Shown: one piece after another, positions 24,513 through 36,132 of the stretch
Layout of the letters: every line of letters begins with the position of its first letter
Position numbering within the stretch: position 1 is the stretch's first letter
Assembly (NCBI GenBank): GCA_003999685.1
Contig: CP021229.1
Location: 186,001 to 250,000 of the forward strand
Reading direction: 5' to 3'
Source of the DNA: Taiwanofungus camphoratus
Lineage: Eukaryota > Basidiomycota > Agaricomycetes > Polyporales > Taiwanofungaceae
Length of the DNA: 64,000 nt
Notes under the pieces: generated by a model
Seen by the model: only the letters and a program-made list of their open reading frames with translations
Told to the model about the DNA's origin: nothing
Database searches by the model: none
Translations under genes and position numbers: made by a program

Positions 24513-26864
24513 TCATGGTTTCCAAAATGGTTTCTGCTGATTGCCCAACCTACTTCCCACACTCTGATGGCGTCTCAAGGGCAATACATCCATAGACCTG
24601 TTCGCTGTCACTCCATCATGTTTCAAGTCTTCAAAACTCTTAACGAGGTCCTTTACACTGCCACCGCTACTTCTCCGAGGGGCTGAAATAGGTATAGAGC
24701 ACGTTGGCCTGATTGGGGGAGGAGGACGCAACTCGACTAGCCGTTGTGGAAGCTGGGAGCTCCGTGGAATCATGGATGCTTTAGTCATGACGGGATGAAG
24801 GTTGACCAAGTCCTTCGGATGAGGAGGTCTGGGAGCAGGTTTAGGAATAGGTGTTGAGATCGGTGGTCGAGGCTTCGCAAAAACTTCAGGCGGTGGGAAA
24901 GGAAGACTAGGTTGCACTTGGAGAGCCTTCTTAGCATACGCCGGCTTGGACATGATAGGCAAGTATGAGGACAGAAATCCTCTAACCCGCGTAGCAATTG
25001 ATGGAGATGCTGTTACAACCGACGACCCTTCTCCGCCTGGGACTGTCCCAAACGTTGAGATGGTCGATTGCTCCTCAACAGCATGCTGAGCTGTTTTGGC
25101 GGGGAGCTTGACTGCATGGAAAGTCGATGTTGCATCAGGGGTGGGTGGTGCAATTTTCCCGGAGCGCTGCTTTCTTTGCAACGTACGCACACGCTCTAAA
25201 ACATTTGCTCTGGACATGTCGCGTAAGCAATGATCAGATTGAACCAATTTGGTCACTTACCGGTTCCACTGTGTGTTGCACCGGCCATTGTATGCGATGA
25301 ATCTGTCCACCACATCTTCAAGAATAACATCATCTACATGCGCCAGACTTCTATTGTCAAGCCCAAGACGAGCAGCGACGGCCAGCCTCTCATCAGTAAA
25401 ACATGAATCTAATCTTTTCCAGTCATTCTTAGTCCACCCTCCAGATGAGTCGGATTCACTTGAAATTTCGCCCGGAATAATGACTTTGTCCCCGACTATA
25501 ACGCCAAGGGTGTGCCGCCGGTGCACAGGTAACGACCGTTTCAGAATGCCGGATGAGGAACACGCCTTCCGGCGAGCATTCCGAATGACAGAATCGACGC
25601 TCTGATGAGATTGGCTGCGCTTGATCATGGGTATTCGTGGGATACAATCATAATCATGCTTTGCACAAAGTGCATCAAATGAATTAGAAGACCAAGATTT
25701 GGCTATGTAGAAGTGCCTCACCATTTTCAAAATAGCAGCAGCCCGAGCCGCGGTCATGCCGTCATCGCTTGTGATCTTGACGACGCCGTCACCCATCACT
25801 TCCTCCGCAACTTCTGCAACTTCCTGACACTCATCCGAATTGTCTTCGGTGAGCATAGCTTCATCTTCTGAGTCGAGTTCACGTTTCTGTCGTCGTACAT
25901 CACCAGGGAACGGACTGATAGGGCGTCCCCATGCATCCATACGATGTCTCGTGCAGCTACTCGGAGGATCGGCCTTTGTAGGCACCGTGAGTACCTTGAA
26001 CTTGCCCGTATACTCGCCGGAATGGTCGAAATCGTCGTCTTCGTCACTATCACTCCAAGCATCAGAACCCATGGCATCTACAACATTCTCAAGATTGAAT
26101 GCCGGTAACGGAGGGAGATCGTCACTCATGTTGAAGTCAGGCGAAGGGGCATCGCCACTCAACGGTAGCGGATGAGCATCTTCCATACCCTGGCGGTGAA
26201 TTGGCGACATGGATGACATAGGAGGTGTATCACGAGAATAAGTCGAGACCAGACTTTGACGAGGTTTGGCCCTCCGAGGAGGTCCAGATAGTAGAAGCGG
26301 ATCATCAGTAGGCGAGGCAGGAGGTGGAGGTAGGCTGAGATCGATGTCTGGTGGTTCCTTCTTGATCAATAATGTCAGTTTCTTGTTGCGCTTTGTGATC
26401 TTATGCGTCGATTTCCGCCTGCTCGATTTCGAGACCTTCGGCGCGGTCGACGCGGCCGGCGGGGTATATAGCACCTCGCGTGGGGGCGTGAACCTTTCAG
26501 AGGGTGGCTCGTACAGAGGAAGCGGCGTCGCAGAACGTCGACGTGAGGAAAGGGATTCGCGGCTGGGGACAGGCAAAGGGGAGATATAGCCAGCATTCGA
26601 AGGCTTAGAAGATCTCGGGGGATCAGCAAGGTCTTCCCCAGTCTGAGAGGAAGGTGGGGTCAAGAGACCAGAGCCGGTAGCATACATGGAACTTTGTGTT
26701 TCATCGACATTGGTCCTAGCTGTTAGTACGAGCTCGCTCGTGCGCTTCGGCCTCGCGGACTTCGCGTTGCGCCTCGTGGGACGCAGCAGAAGATCGTCAA
26801 GAGTTGGTAAGACATTCAGTGAATCTTTAGAATTATTCATGGGGGGTGGCACATTTTCCATCAC
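24513..26864 (-). CDS. unknown low-complexity, probably nuclear protein (766 aa)
   Basis: Two exons, 26864-25261 and 25209-24513, joined by an intron with GTAAGT donor and CAG acceptor; frame is kept and gives 766 residues. The N-terminal half is Ser/Pro-rich with many basic clusters (RRKSTHKITKRNKK near residue 150). An acidic segment (WSDSDEDDDFDHSGEY) follows near residue 280, then a more ordered part around 430-560 with WTKNDWKRLDSCF, the best candidate for a conserved domain. The C-terminal half is Pro/Ser-rich. I do not recognise a family. Basic clusters and disorder suggest a nuclear or scaffold protein (inference). The start is the first ATG of the long open frame and has a 450 bp upstream gap for a promoter. 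Confidence 0.75.
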
Positions 26865-27317
26865 AGAGTCGCAAGAATTTCAAGAAAACAAAGGGTATCC
26901 AAAATAAAGTTAAGCGAGTGATTGTAGAACAAAGGTTCAACTTGGCGGTCATAACACCGTGTCCTTTCCCACCACGTGATCAAACGGGTCGCGTGTGAGA
27001 CACCAGTTTTGGAAACCGTATTGCAGTACTTTCCAAGTCTCCTTTGAGATTATTACGCCTTCAATTCGCAACCTCACAGTACTTTCTATACCCATCACAT
27101 GCCATGGGAACACAGGTACTAACATAGATTAGGTTGTGGATACGTTTGGGGACTCCCGCTAAATATCAACACGGATGATGCTTTTCCAGGAGATACCGTT
27201 GCTGTATCATACACCAATATAGTAGATTACTACAGAGGGAGCAACTACCGCCTTTGAATGACACATACAAGAGATACAATGATCGAGACTCCCATCAGAA
27301 GAAAAGAGAAACAGTCA
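26865..27317. promoter_or_regulatory. promoter region of the unknown gene, 3' flank of DcpS
   Basis: No coding potential seen. It must hold the promoter of the minus-strand gene starting at 26864 and the 3' end of the DcpS gene. No clear TATA box found. Confidence 0.4.
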
Positions 27318-28577
27318 TCACTCTACCTGAGCGGCTTTCATCGGTTCAAATAACCCGTGCTGTTCACCCAAGCCATACGTTAACGTGAGCCGTTCGAAAA
27401 TGGACGGGCCAGTGTCGGGATCAAGTTCAAGCTGTGTCGTATTCATTACTGTGCAACAAACCCGAGAACGATCGCAACCTACCATGGAGATAATGTCATC
27501 TAACAGATGAGCTTGACCGACAGTCATTCCCAATAGGCCTTGGTAATTCGCGTTCACGATATGCACGTGGAAATGGTCTGGCTGTTCTTCAGTGCTATCA
27601 GATGAAGCAAGCGCACATTACTCACAATAGGAGGGCTGGTAGTGGACGAACATGCGCAGCGAGCCCTGTTCCAGCCCCCATCTGTCCATCACCACCCTCG
27701 CGGCCTCTTTTCGTATGCTCTTGAGCATGCCTAGATGTGTTTTGCGGAGGTCTCGGAGACTTCGTATACTTCTCGAGAAGGCGATCGCAAGGAGGTAAAG
27801 GGACGAGACAGTAGTCAGGTCCCACTTCATATCCGGGAGTAGCACATAGCCGACATCCTGAGAGGGGTCTTTATACAAGACCTTTTCAGCTTCTGATTTT
27901 CCTTGAAGTGTATCTTCCACCCTGCAAATATATTGTTTCAATCGAGACAAAGGGGACGCAATGGAAACAGTTGACCATTGCGTGCGCGAAGTGGGAAACG
28001 CCGTGATAAATGGCTTGACCAAACTATCATACAGGTCAGGCGTCTCACGCACGATCATGACTTTCTGAGCTGAATACTAGGTTCCCGATTAGCTGAAAGC
28101 AGGCAGAGTACGAAACCTTCTGACTTTGCGAATATGGACCTCGGTTGCAGGATGGATAATGTCCATCTTTACATCCGGTCTCTCGTTGGAACCAGCGAGC
28201 CAGCCAAACAACCAGGTATACTATTCTCCATGGTCAGCTACTGCACTTGACCGGGGGTAGGAGCGCACGATATCGGTGTTCCCAATTACTCGGATATTGC
28301 TCAAGATACTTGACAGTAGATTTTCTGGAATGTCTGGAGAGAACGCGGTCTTCTCGACTCGTACGATAGCAGGAGAACGGTCCCCTTCCGCCAAGGGAAG
28401 CGTTCCTAGCAAGGTGAGTGCGTGCGTGATAGGGTCTGATCGACGCACGGTGATACAGGAACAAAAGTCTGTTCAGCGATCACGACTACCTTGATATTAG
28501 ACCGACCCACCTTCGGTCAAGATACGCTCGAATTTGAAGTGTCGTAAAGCCGCCAATTTGTCCATTTGGGATGCCAT
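27318..28577 (-). CDS. DCS1: scavenger mRNA-decapping enzyme DcpS (353 aa)
   Basis: DcpS hydrolyses the m7GpppN cap left after 3'-5' mRNA decay, in cytosol and nucleus, as a dimer. Five exons fit by frame: 28577-28511, 28468-28269, 28220-28125, 28064-27626, 27577-27318, giving 353 aa, close to the family's 330-350. Recognisable stretches are the N-terminal AIVRVEKTAF strand, MDIIHPATEVHI, IVRETPDLYD, YVLLPDMKWD and RSIRSLRDLRKTHL, and the catalytic histidine triad HFHVH around residue 270 with SYY before it. The triad is created across the last intron (27578-27625), which supports that junction. The donor of intron 2 is GTGCGC and that of intron 3 is GTCAGA, both weak, so those junctions are less sure. 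The gene is divergent from the phosphatase gene. Confidence 0.93.
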
Positions 28578-28947
28578 GATTTGCTAATTCTTACCAAGTC
28601 GGAATATACTCGAGAAGGCGGGCTTGAGTGATGTTGGCGCTTTCCGCACCAACCAGTCTCTCTCTCAGATTCAAGGAGAAGGGAAGCCAATGCAGTGCAT
28701 AGAGGTAATCGAGTCCTCTCTCGCGTCCCAAGCACGTGCGTAGCCGCTTCCAGCGATCACTGCCGCACAGCGAATGGCATGTGCAAGGTCCTTGTTACTT
28801 ACTATGTACTTCCAATCCAATGATGGCCACGTTCCAAATTGAATTCAGTATCGACAAGCCAACCTTCCTTGGTCACCACCTCATCGAACCTATAAGATAA
28901 GGTCGGACGGGAAGTCTGCCCGGTCGACCCTTCGTCAAGCAAACACG
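28578..28947. promoter_or_regulatory. divergent promoter between DcpS and metallophosphatase genes
   Basis: This is the 370 bp between two divergent start codons. It must contain both promoters. No recognisable factor site stands out. Confidence 0.5.
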
Positions 28948-30881
28948 ATGATTAATCTTGTTCGCAGTCTGGGGCTGATCGCCTGTGGTTCTGGTCTCCT
29001 AGTCAATGCAGCGCCCACCGTCCCTCGTCGTACGTCCCTCGATGCTCAATGGCTTGCAGCAATACGCTGACTTCGACCTATAACTCGTTTGTGTCTGATT
29101 TGGCGGACAATTTGACCCGTCAGAATTTACATTTGGAGATCCTCTCAACCCTTATCCCACCAAGCCTCGTGTCACATTTCGGAACGATGGAACGTTCAAG
29201 ATCACCGTCTTTGCTGATCTTCACTACGGCGAAAATCCATGGGATGCTTGGGGCCCCGAGCAAGATGTCAACAGTACTCAGTTGATGAGGATTGTTTTGG
29301 CAGACGAGAAACCGGACTACGTGTGAGGCACAAATTATATCATTTGCAACATGGGAATTGACCTGAGATCAGAGTCCTAAACGGGGATTTGATCACCGGG
29401 GAAAGTAAGCTATTCCCTTGCTCGCACTGTCCATCCAATGGGGTGTCATTTACGTCCTCCCCAAGATACGTTCAGGCAGAATTCCACCCATTTGATAGAC
29501 GAGATCGTCGCACCTCTCAATGAGGTCATGATCCCCTTCTCGTCCACACACGGTGTGCGCAAACCGATCTTTCCCTTACGGTGTCGCTATTGAGCTCCCG
29601 AAATGTTGCTCCTAGAATCATGACAATGAGCCCAACATCACCCACTTGGAGGAGATCAAACGGGAGCAGCTCGTTGCTCCTCTTAGCTACACCCGTGAGG
29701 CACCTCCTGGCATCGGTGGTGAAGAGGGCCCCGGAACGTATTGGGTACCTGTAAGCATTTGCTCACACCTCTGCACCGCTGGCTTTCTTCAGAGTCGTGA
29801 TCTTGTGTATAGGTCTACGAGCATGAGACTGGTGAGCTCGATGGTAAACCGAACGGGACGGGAGCGCGATACATCTGACATTTCATGAACAGATCCTACG
29901 CCTGTCCTGGTCCTATGGTTCTTCGATTCGCGCGGTACGGTCATGCTTCCGTGGAAATAATTGGCATACACCCATTCTTATCCGAGTTGTCACGCACAGG
30001 CGGTTTTAGCCCGGGGGAGAACTCGACGCGCGTGCCCGACTGGGTGGACGAGACCGTTGCGGGTTGGATAGAACAACAGACTGCCCTGATGGATGCTGCA
30101 TGGGGCCCGCCTGACACAACTAGGGCAGCTGTGGCGTTCGTACACATCCCCCCGTGAGTTGACATCGCTGTAGTCAGGTTTCGTTGAATATTGATTTCTC
30201 TCAAGACACGCTATTCAGGCCCTGCAGCCTGATCTGAACAGCACGCGCGACCCTGGTCTTAACGGTAGGTCCACCCCTCCAGTTACGTCTTGGCAGTGTT
30301 GTGTCATCATGGGAGTCACACCGCGGTCACTCCCATTTTTGACCTTTGAGACCGACTTCGGCTGATAATGTCAATTCATCATTGCAGCCGACATTCTAGG
30401 GTCCGGCTCTACGCAAGCCACTACCGAGGCATCTGATGTTGGAAACGATCAACCATTTTGGGAATCTCTTAACAAGAACGTGAAAAACTTGCATGCAGTT
30501 TTCTCAGGCCATGGAAAGTTGCATCCCTCGCAGCTCCTTTCCGCCTCACTGACATGTTGCAACGAACTTACTTTCCAACTTTAACAGACCATGGCAACGA
30601 GTGGTGTGTGCGTGAGCCTACTCAGGACGTCATCTTCTGCTTCAGCAAGCACTCTGGGTTCGTCTCCTACTTACCGAGTAGTCAACGTTTACGCTACTAA
30701 TATCCCAATTCTTCGGATTGGCCGTCTCAGTTACGGTGGCTACAGCAGCCCAGGTTGGGGCCACGGCGTACGCAACATCGTGTTCTCCTCTCCTAGGCCT
30801 ACGGATGCCTTGCAGACTTGGATTCGGTTTGAGGATGGGGAAACCCATGCTAACGTCACTCTGGACGCGAACTACAATTGA
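28948..30881 (+). CDS. secreted Dcr2/Sia1-type calcineurin-like metallophosphatase (389 aa)
   Basis: Twelve exons fit in frame and total 389 aa: 28948-29029, 29124-29322, 29373-29404, 29466-29554, 29616-29750, 29813-29843, 29893-29934, 30000-30153, 30206-30264, 30388-30513, 30588-30657, 30731-30881. An N-terminal signal peptide (MINLVRSLGLIACG, hydrophobic to about residue 22) suggests secretion or vacuolar routing. All metal-binding blocks of the metallophosphoesterase fold are present: FADLHYG (DxH), LNGDLITGE, THGNHDNE (GNHD), FVHIPPH, and a GHxH block before NEWC. The exon pattern with LWFFDSR and PDWVDETV matches purple-acid-phosphatase-like Dcr2 proteins of fungi. One intron (30514-30587) begins GAAAGT instead of GT. 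Unless that intron is skipped or spliced non-canonically, the GHxH block would be lost. Confidence 0.88.
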
Positions 30882-31263
30882 TCGAGGTACTGACAAAAGG
30901 ATTGCCGTCTTTGATACAGAGGATCAATATAACATGATTACTCCGAGTCCTGTGATAATCTGTTCTACAACCAATCTGATGAAGTCCATATTAAATGAGC
31001 ATGATTCCGTATTGATGACATCGTCAGTCCAGCACATACTACTAGTAAATGAAGCATGAAGGAGAAAACTCCAGAGAATGAGATAAGTGAGAATATTCAG
31101 GCAACATGTATTTATGTTCCCCCCTCGCCCCCGATCCAATCTTTGTTGATTGTCAATGGAAACAAGATCAAAAACCGCTAAGAGAGTTGCTTTCAAGTCG
31201 CGACAACTGCGGACCGATCGAATGCACGACAAGTTGGTCTATATTGCTCCTCATCTCGTCCAG
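30882..31263. other. convergent intergenic region
   Basis: It lies between the ends of the phosphatase (+) and F-box (-) genes and holds both 3' UTRs. No gene seen. Confidence 0.5.
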
Positions 31264-33208
31264 CTAAATGCAGAAAATTTGGATGAATGAACAGCAAAGA
31301 CTGGAAAGTTCATCATGGATACCGACCTTCAGTCCAATCAATCTCTCTTCGTCAATCAATACGCTCTCGTATTCGTACACTTGAAAGGTAGTCGTCGCCA
31401 TATACGGCAGAGCCGAAGTGACTTCCTCTTCAAAGACCTCCGAGGACAGGTTTTCTGCGCCTAGCACGAAATAGACCCCGGCCTGAGTCTCTGGATCCAC
31501 GTAGTGCGGAGTGCACGGCGTTTCAGGTTCCGAGGTATGATTCTCAACCATCACATGCCGCTTCTCGTGCATAAGGCGGCGGATCGACAGCTGATTGAAG
31601 TCGAGAACTCTGATGCGAGCGGGCGTGCGTCGAGTGATTGTAACATATCTCTGGCCACATGTCGTGGTGATCCACCGTGTGACTAAGTCATGAGCGTCAA
31701 ACCACCGGCACACAGAAGGTCCCCACGCTTTCCAAGGAACCTTAGAAGAGCTAGCTTCAGCGTCACCTTCGGAGGCCATGCCAACGGGAGTCGGCATGAA
31801 ATGAACCGGGAGAAGATGAGAGGGGACAGGAGGGGGATTGTACAACATCTTGAGAAGGGTTGACCGATGGACTATGAGAGAGTAGGAGTGCAGCTGATGT
31901 TGCCAATCTTGCATGAACGGGTTGAAGATCATGATTGCATCTGCCGGGTCTGGACGAAATGGTGCCTGATCACGATCAGTAAAACGCGTAGTTTCACACA
32001 CTGGGTTGGGTTCAGATCTACACCACATTTGAAGCAGTGTGCTGCCAAAGGTGAGCTGGGGGAGTGCGAGACTGCATGCTGTGGCCAGTGGCACAGGGGA
32101 TGTGCCATCACTATGGGGAGAAGCTCCAGTGAGGGGGCATAACTCCAGTGTATTCTCCGTCAGGTTTGGTAGTACGATCGCATCGGGAGAGAGGAAGGTG
32201 AACGAATTATAGTGTCTAGCAGACGCATCCCGGAACTACAACAGGTTATGTGTAGATTACTCGTTACTGGGGTTCTACCTTGACGGTTCAGGTCACCTAC
32301 CTGCTTCTGTTTGCCTGATTTCCAGTCATACGTGTGAAATATAGCGGAACCGGGGGTATTGGTCAAGAACCGGAGATAGACAAGGATGCCCAGAGTATCA
32401 CCGACAATCTCGATCGAAACGCCACATTGTCCGGGGATAATGGACAAGTCGGAAACATGGATAACAGGCTGGGACGCAGCAGGATGGTATGCGCCCGTGG
32501 AAATTTTGAGCAGGTGGAGATCTACCGCAGCCAGAGGCTCTGTGGCATCTAGCGGCGGATATCTACATGATAATGAAGATTGACAAGAAGAACCGCGATA
32601 TCCAATCGGTTTGTGTGAGCAGATTTATATAAAAGAACGAAATGGAATACGTACGTGAATGTCACGACCGCGATAAGATCATGTTCTTGAACTGCCAAGC
32701 CGACATCCATGATATTGCCCTTCAGCTCAATTCTGGACCAAGGCGAATCCTGTCGACTAACATTACTATGGGAATCAGCACTATCAGCAACAGCCGGCAG
32801 TCGGACAAAGCGTAGACTATCAGTGCTCCTCCATGCCCCGAATGTCCATCTAAGCGATTCCCCGAGCAAGAAGACGCCACCGGTCAGGTCATAGATACTG
32901 GACGGGAAGTGTTTGACTTCAATGGGGGTTGTTCGGGAGGATTGGAGATGGTGCCAAGCTGTCTCTCTCGCTCTTAGGAGGCGAAGGCGATCCACGAGAG
33001 CAAGAGACGATGCAGGGTTGTCCTCTACCCCAGCTACTTGAGTTTCGATTAGATATTGCAGTAGGGTAGTGGTTTTGATGATGGCGTTCAGACATTTGCA
33101 TGCACGTCGACATGATACAAGATCAGATAGAGTTAGACATGCGAGGATGCGGACGATTAGCTCTGGAGGGAGGCTGAGCAGAGACGAGGTCGACGTCGGT
33201 TTGGACAT
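31264..33208 (-). CDS. F-box protein (588 aa)
   Basis: Three exons fit with phase 0 junctions: 33208-32651, 32537-32301, 32235-31264 (588 aa). The F-box is at about residues 12-50 (SLPPELIVRILACLTLSDL then SCRRACKCLNAII), the part that binds Skp1 in SCF ubiquitin ligases. The remainder (LKISTGAYHPAASQPVIHV, SIEIVGDTLGILVYL, FHTYDWKSGKQKQ) resembles the beta-rich substrate-recognition half of the large F-box family of mushroom-forming fungi (from memory, not searched). The substrate is unknown. The first intron's acceptor could be placed differently by a few codons. An alternative in-frame ATG lies upstream at 33307, but 33208 places the F-box near the N-terminus and keeps the start clear of the divergent HDAC promoter. 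Confidence 0.85.
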
Positions 33209-33316
33209 GGTGGTCGCAAGGAGGAGGCAGTGGCGGTAGCACACTGCAGTTCTCTGCTCTTTACCATCACCCTCCCGGTCGCCCATGACATTTGTGCGCT
33301 CTCTCATTCGTTGATC
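33209..33316. promoter_or_regulatory. compact divergent promoter, F-box / HDAC
   Basis: Only 108 bp separate the two start codons, so the two genes very probably share a bidirectional promoter. A CAT/TGACATTTG-rich stretch is present but no defined motif is recognised. Confidence 0.5.
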
Positions 33317-35306
33317 ATGCTCGAGACGACCGATTCAAAATCTCATCAACGCCTGGTGTCATATGTTGTCTCTAACGAACTAGTCAAGGTCAACATCCTT
33401 TCCCCGTCCGAGTGCCATGGTTGCCTAAATCTTCAGGCAGACTTCATCGTTACTTCCCTCGAACAAGAATCGCTCCTTGCTCGTGCATTCTCTCGTCAAA
33501 GCATATGGTCTCTTGAATCCGCAGTCAAACGACCAACAGTCCCGTCTCCAGCTGCTGAGACCCGTTCCGGCTGACTACAAAGCGCTCTCGGCATACCATA
33601 GTCGGGACTATCTCGAATTTGTTCTAAGCCCCCAGAAGTCTCCTCACTCGGACGGCGCTTCCCAGCAAACTGAATACGGTCTGGAAGAGGTGAGAATTAC
33701 TCCGTTCACTTGGTCAGCATCGGCCGGTATGTTTGCTTCCAGGATTGCCCCCCCTTCGATGGACTTCCTGAATATATCCGCCTCGTAGGGGGCGCATCGC
33801 TTTCAGGTCAGTCGCCTATCATAGTTGGTGTGACACTGTTCCGGGAAGAACCCTTTCATGTTTCCAAAGTGTCGGTAGTATTATAGTCAATTGAATCCTT
33901 GCCACATGCCAGTGCTAGGACTGACACTGTATTTGGCGCAACATTGCAGAGTGCACTAGATAAAGCTTAGCTAGCCTCTACCTGCATTCAGATCGTGGGG
34001 ATGCTGTCATGCGTTACCCAAACCTAGCGAAAACCTAGCGAAAACCTAGCGAAAAGACACACAGGAGTCCCTTGTTACAAAATTCGAAACAGCTGCTCGC
34101 TGTTTGTGTCGCTGCTTCAACGGGAGCGATAGCTGGGCAACAACTCGAAAGTGTGCCAAGATTGGCGGTATCTAACTGTGCATGGTTAATACCTAGTTCA
34201 TGACTTGCCAGAGAGTTTCTCCCGGAACATTACCGTATATGTTGACGCACCGAAATTTACATATATGTTTTGCTTATAATGTATGGCCGCCTCCAGCTGC
34301 AAATGCGCTATGTCGCGGTGAAGCCGACATCACTATCTGTTGGGACGGGGGAAGGTATCTGAATTCTCGCTCTGTGTGCTGGTTCGTTGACTCCTCGTAG
34401 ACACCACGCGCAAAAATCGCAAGCGTCAGGTTTTTGTTACGTCGCCGACTGCGTACTCGCCATTCTCGCACTCAAACGCGTCCCAGCGCCAGGCCCAAGC
34501 CCGCGCAAGCCGCGCATCATGTACCTCGATCTGGACCTGCACTTCTCCAATGGCGTGTCTCACGCATTCTCGTCCTCCTCCAGCACCAGCCTCGCCGCAC
34601 CCCAGGTTCTCACTCTCTCGATCCACCACAGCGCGCCCGGTTTCTTCCCGGTTTCTGCGCTCTCGTCTCTGCCAAACCCATCAGACTACGACTTTGACCC
34701 ATTCACGCTCTCCCTCCCCCTCGTGCGCGGGGCCTCGTGCACCACATTTGCGCGCATATGGCCTGCCGTCGAGCGCGTAAAGGCCGCGTTTGCGCCCGAC
34801 TTCGTGGTAGTGCAGTGTGGCGTGGACGGGCTCGCGGGAGACCCGTACGCGGTATGGAACTGGGCGCTCGGCGGGGCTCAAGGTAGCCTAGGCTGGTGCA
34901 TCGACCGTATTTGCCGTGAGTGGGGATGCAAAGTACTCCTTCTGGGCGGAGGTCAGTCAACTCTTGCGTCATCTTCATGTGCTGCATACCTGAAAGCTTC
35001 CTTAGGTGGCTACAACTCCCCGAACGCCGCCCGCGCGTGGACATACTTAACCTCCATAGCTGTACAGAGAGATTTTGACTCTCTTCGTGACGCTTACTTA
35101 CGTGTCGATTGCAGCTGGATCGTCCAATTTCATTGGACACAGACATCCCGGACCATGCTGCGTTCCCGCTCTATGCGCCATCGTTCATACTGGACGTACC
35201 GGCTGGCAACATACAGGACCAGAATACGGACGAGTATCTCATTGAGGTAGTGTCACGTATCAGTCATGTGGCGGACATCATTGAGGAGAGAATGTCTTTC
35301 GCATAA
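33317..35306 (+). CDS. class I histone deacetylase, HDAC8/Hos1-like (about 404 aa)
   Basis: It removes acetyl groups from lysines using zinc. Seven exons fit: 33317-33388 (end uncertain), 33468-33689, 33743-33806, 34297-34354, 34401-34951, 35006-35061, 35115-35306. HDAC blocks in order are LLVHSLVKAYGLL, EYGLEEDCPPFDG, ICWDGGRHHAQKS (catalytic His pair), GFCYVADCVLAI, LDLDLHFSNGVSHAF (zinc ligands D and H), PGFFP, VQCGVDGLAGDP (third zinc ligand) and LLGGGGYNS (catalytic Tyr). The HHGDG signature of most class I enzymes reads HFSNG here, so the Asp that pairs with the second His (D183 in human HDAC8) is Asn. Intron 3 (33807-34296, 490 bp) is about ten times the local norm and seems to hold an insertion. 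The short N-terminus and divergent position next to an F-box gene are otherwise ordinary. Confidence 0.88.
34022..34054 (+). repeat. 3 x 11 bp tandem repeat in HDAC intron 3
   Basis: Three perfect copies of ACCTAGCGAAA lie in the middle of the oversized intron. About 33838-33850 (GTTCCGGGAAGAA) and 34216-34228 (TTTCTCCCGGAAC) form an imperfect inverted repeat around it, which may mark the ends of a small inserted element. No target duplication was found. Confidence 0.6.
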
Positions 35307-35667
35307 ACTTGATTTCCCACATTTATGGTAGTTTTGATAGTCAAGTTATCAGAAGTAATATTGCGTTATATGGCATCTAGTTCATTCATAAGTTTGCTCG
35401 GTCCGGCCTACTTCATACCTATGTATTTGTCCTGGTGTGTCGGATGTCATTCCAGCCTTGCAAAAAGTTTCTATTGAAGTTATCTCAGTAATGGCTGAAT
35501 GGTCACGCGTCACAAACGACGAGCACTCAGCATAGTCACACGCTGAAAGGCTTCACTGGCACTCTTCGTCTCATTCGTGAGTCGGGTACGTTTCCAATTA
35601 ACGGACGCTCCTACGGCATATGTGTATTCAGGGTACCTATTGACTTATTATACTAGGAAAAAGCCTG
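35307..35667. other. intergenic, HDAC 3' flank and MRPS8 promoter
   Basis: About 360 bp between two plus-strand genes; no further gene seen. Confidence 0.45.
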
Positions 35668-36132
35668 ATGGTCCTCCCGCACAACCTGTGCGCGCATGTT
35701 CAAAATGCTTTCCGTGCCCGGCATCAGCGCATAGCGGTTCCGCACACGACACAAAACCTCGGAATCCTCTCTATCCTCCTCCGCGCTGGTTTCCTTATAT
35801 CCTTGACCCGCGGAACCGTTGAAGGCCCCTCCCCATCAGATTTTCACGAGGCAGGCGATGTGCAGCGCCGCATTTGGGCCGATCTCAAGTACCGCGACGA
35901 CCGACCAGTGCTCAATAACATGGAGCTCATTAGCCGGCCTAGCAAACCCGTGTTTATGGACACTGGGGAGATCCGTAGAATATGCTCAGGACGGAGAGCG
36001 TTGACGGTCAAACCGCTGAGGATGGGCGAAATTGCAGTTGTCAGGACAAAAAACCACGAACATGAGTGGCTAGAGGCGAGGGAGGCGCTACAGCTGAACC
36101 TCGGCGGGGAAGTGATATGTCGAGCACGATAG
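35668..36132 (+). CDS. MRPS8: mitochondrial small-subunit ribosomal protein uS8m (154 aa)
   Basis: It is a single-exon gene of 154 aa. It starts MVLPHNLCAHVQNAFRAR, the usual opening of fungal Mrps8, followed by NLGILSILLRAGFLISLTRG (the N-terminal uS8 subdomain). The C-terminal subdomain carries LISRPSKPVFM, EIRRICSGRRALTVKPLRMG and ends NLGGEVICRAR, matching the conserved GGE(I/V)xC end of S8 proteins. It would bind the central domain of the mitochondrial small-subunit rRNA. Length and both ends agree with the family. It is the only intronless confident gene here, fitting its small size. Confidence 0.92.
   Translation: MVLPHNLCAHVQNAFRARHQRIAVPHTTQNLGILSILLRAGFLISLTRGTVEGPSPSDFHEAGDVQRRIWADLKYRDDRPVLNNMELISRPSKPVFMDTGEIRRICSGRRALTVKPLRMGEIAVVRTKNHEHEWLEAREALQLNLGGEVICRAR

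Noticed and set aside
25840-26589. Plus-strand frames opposite the unknown gene at 24513-26864
   Set aside because: Mirror of low-complexity coding sequence on the minus strand; start and splice logic absent.
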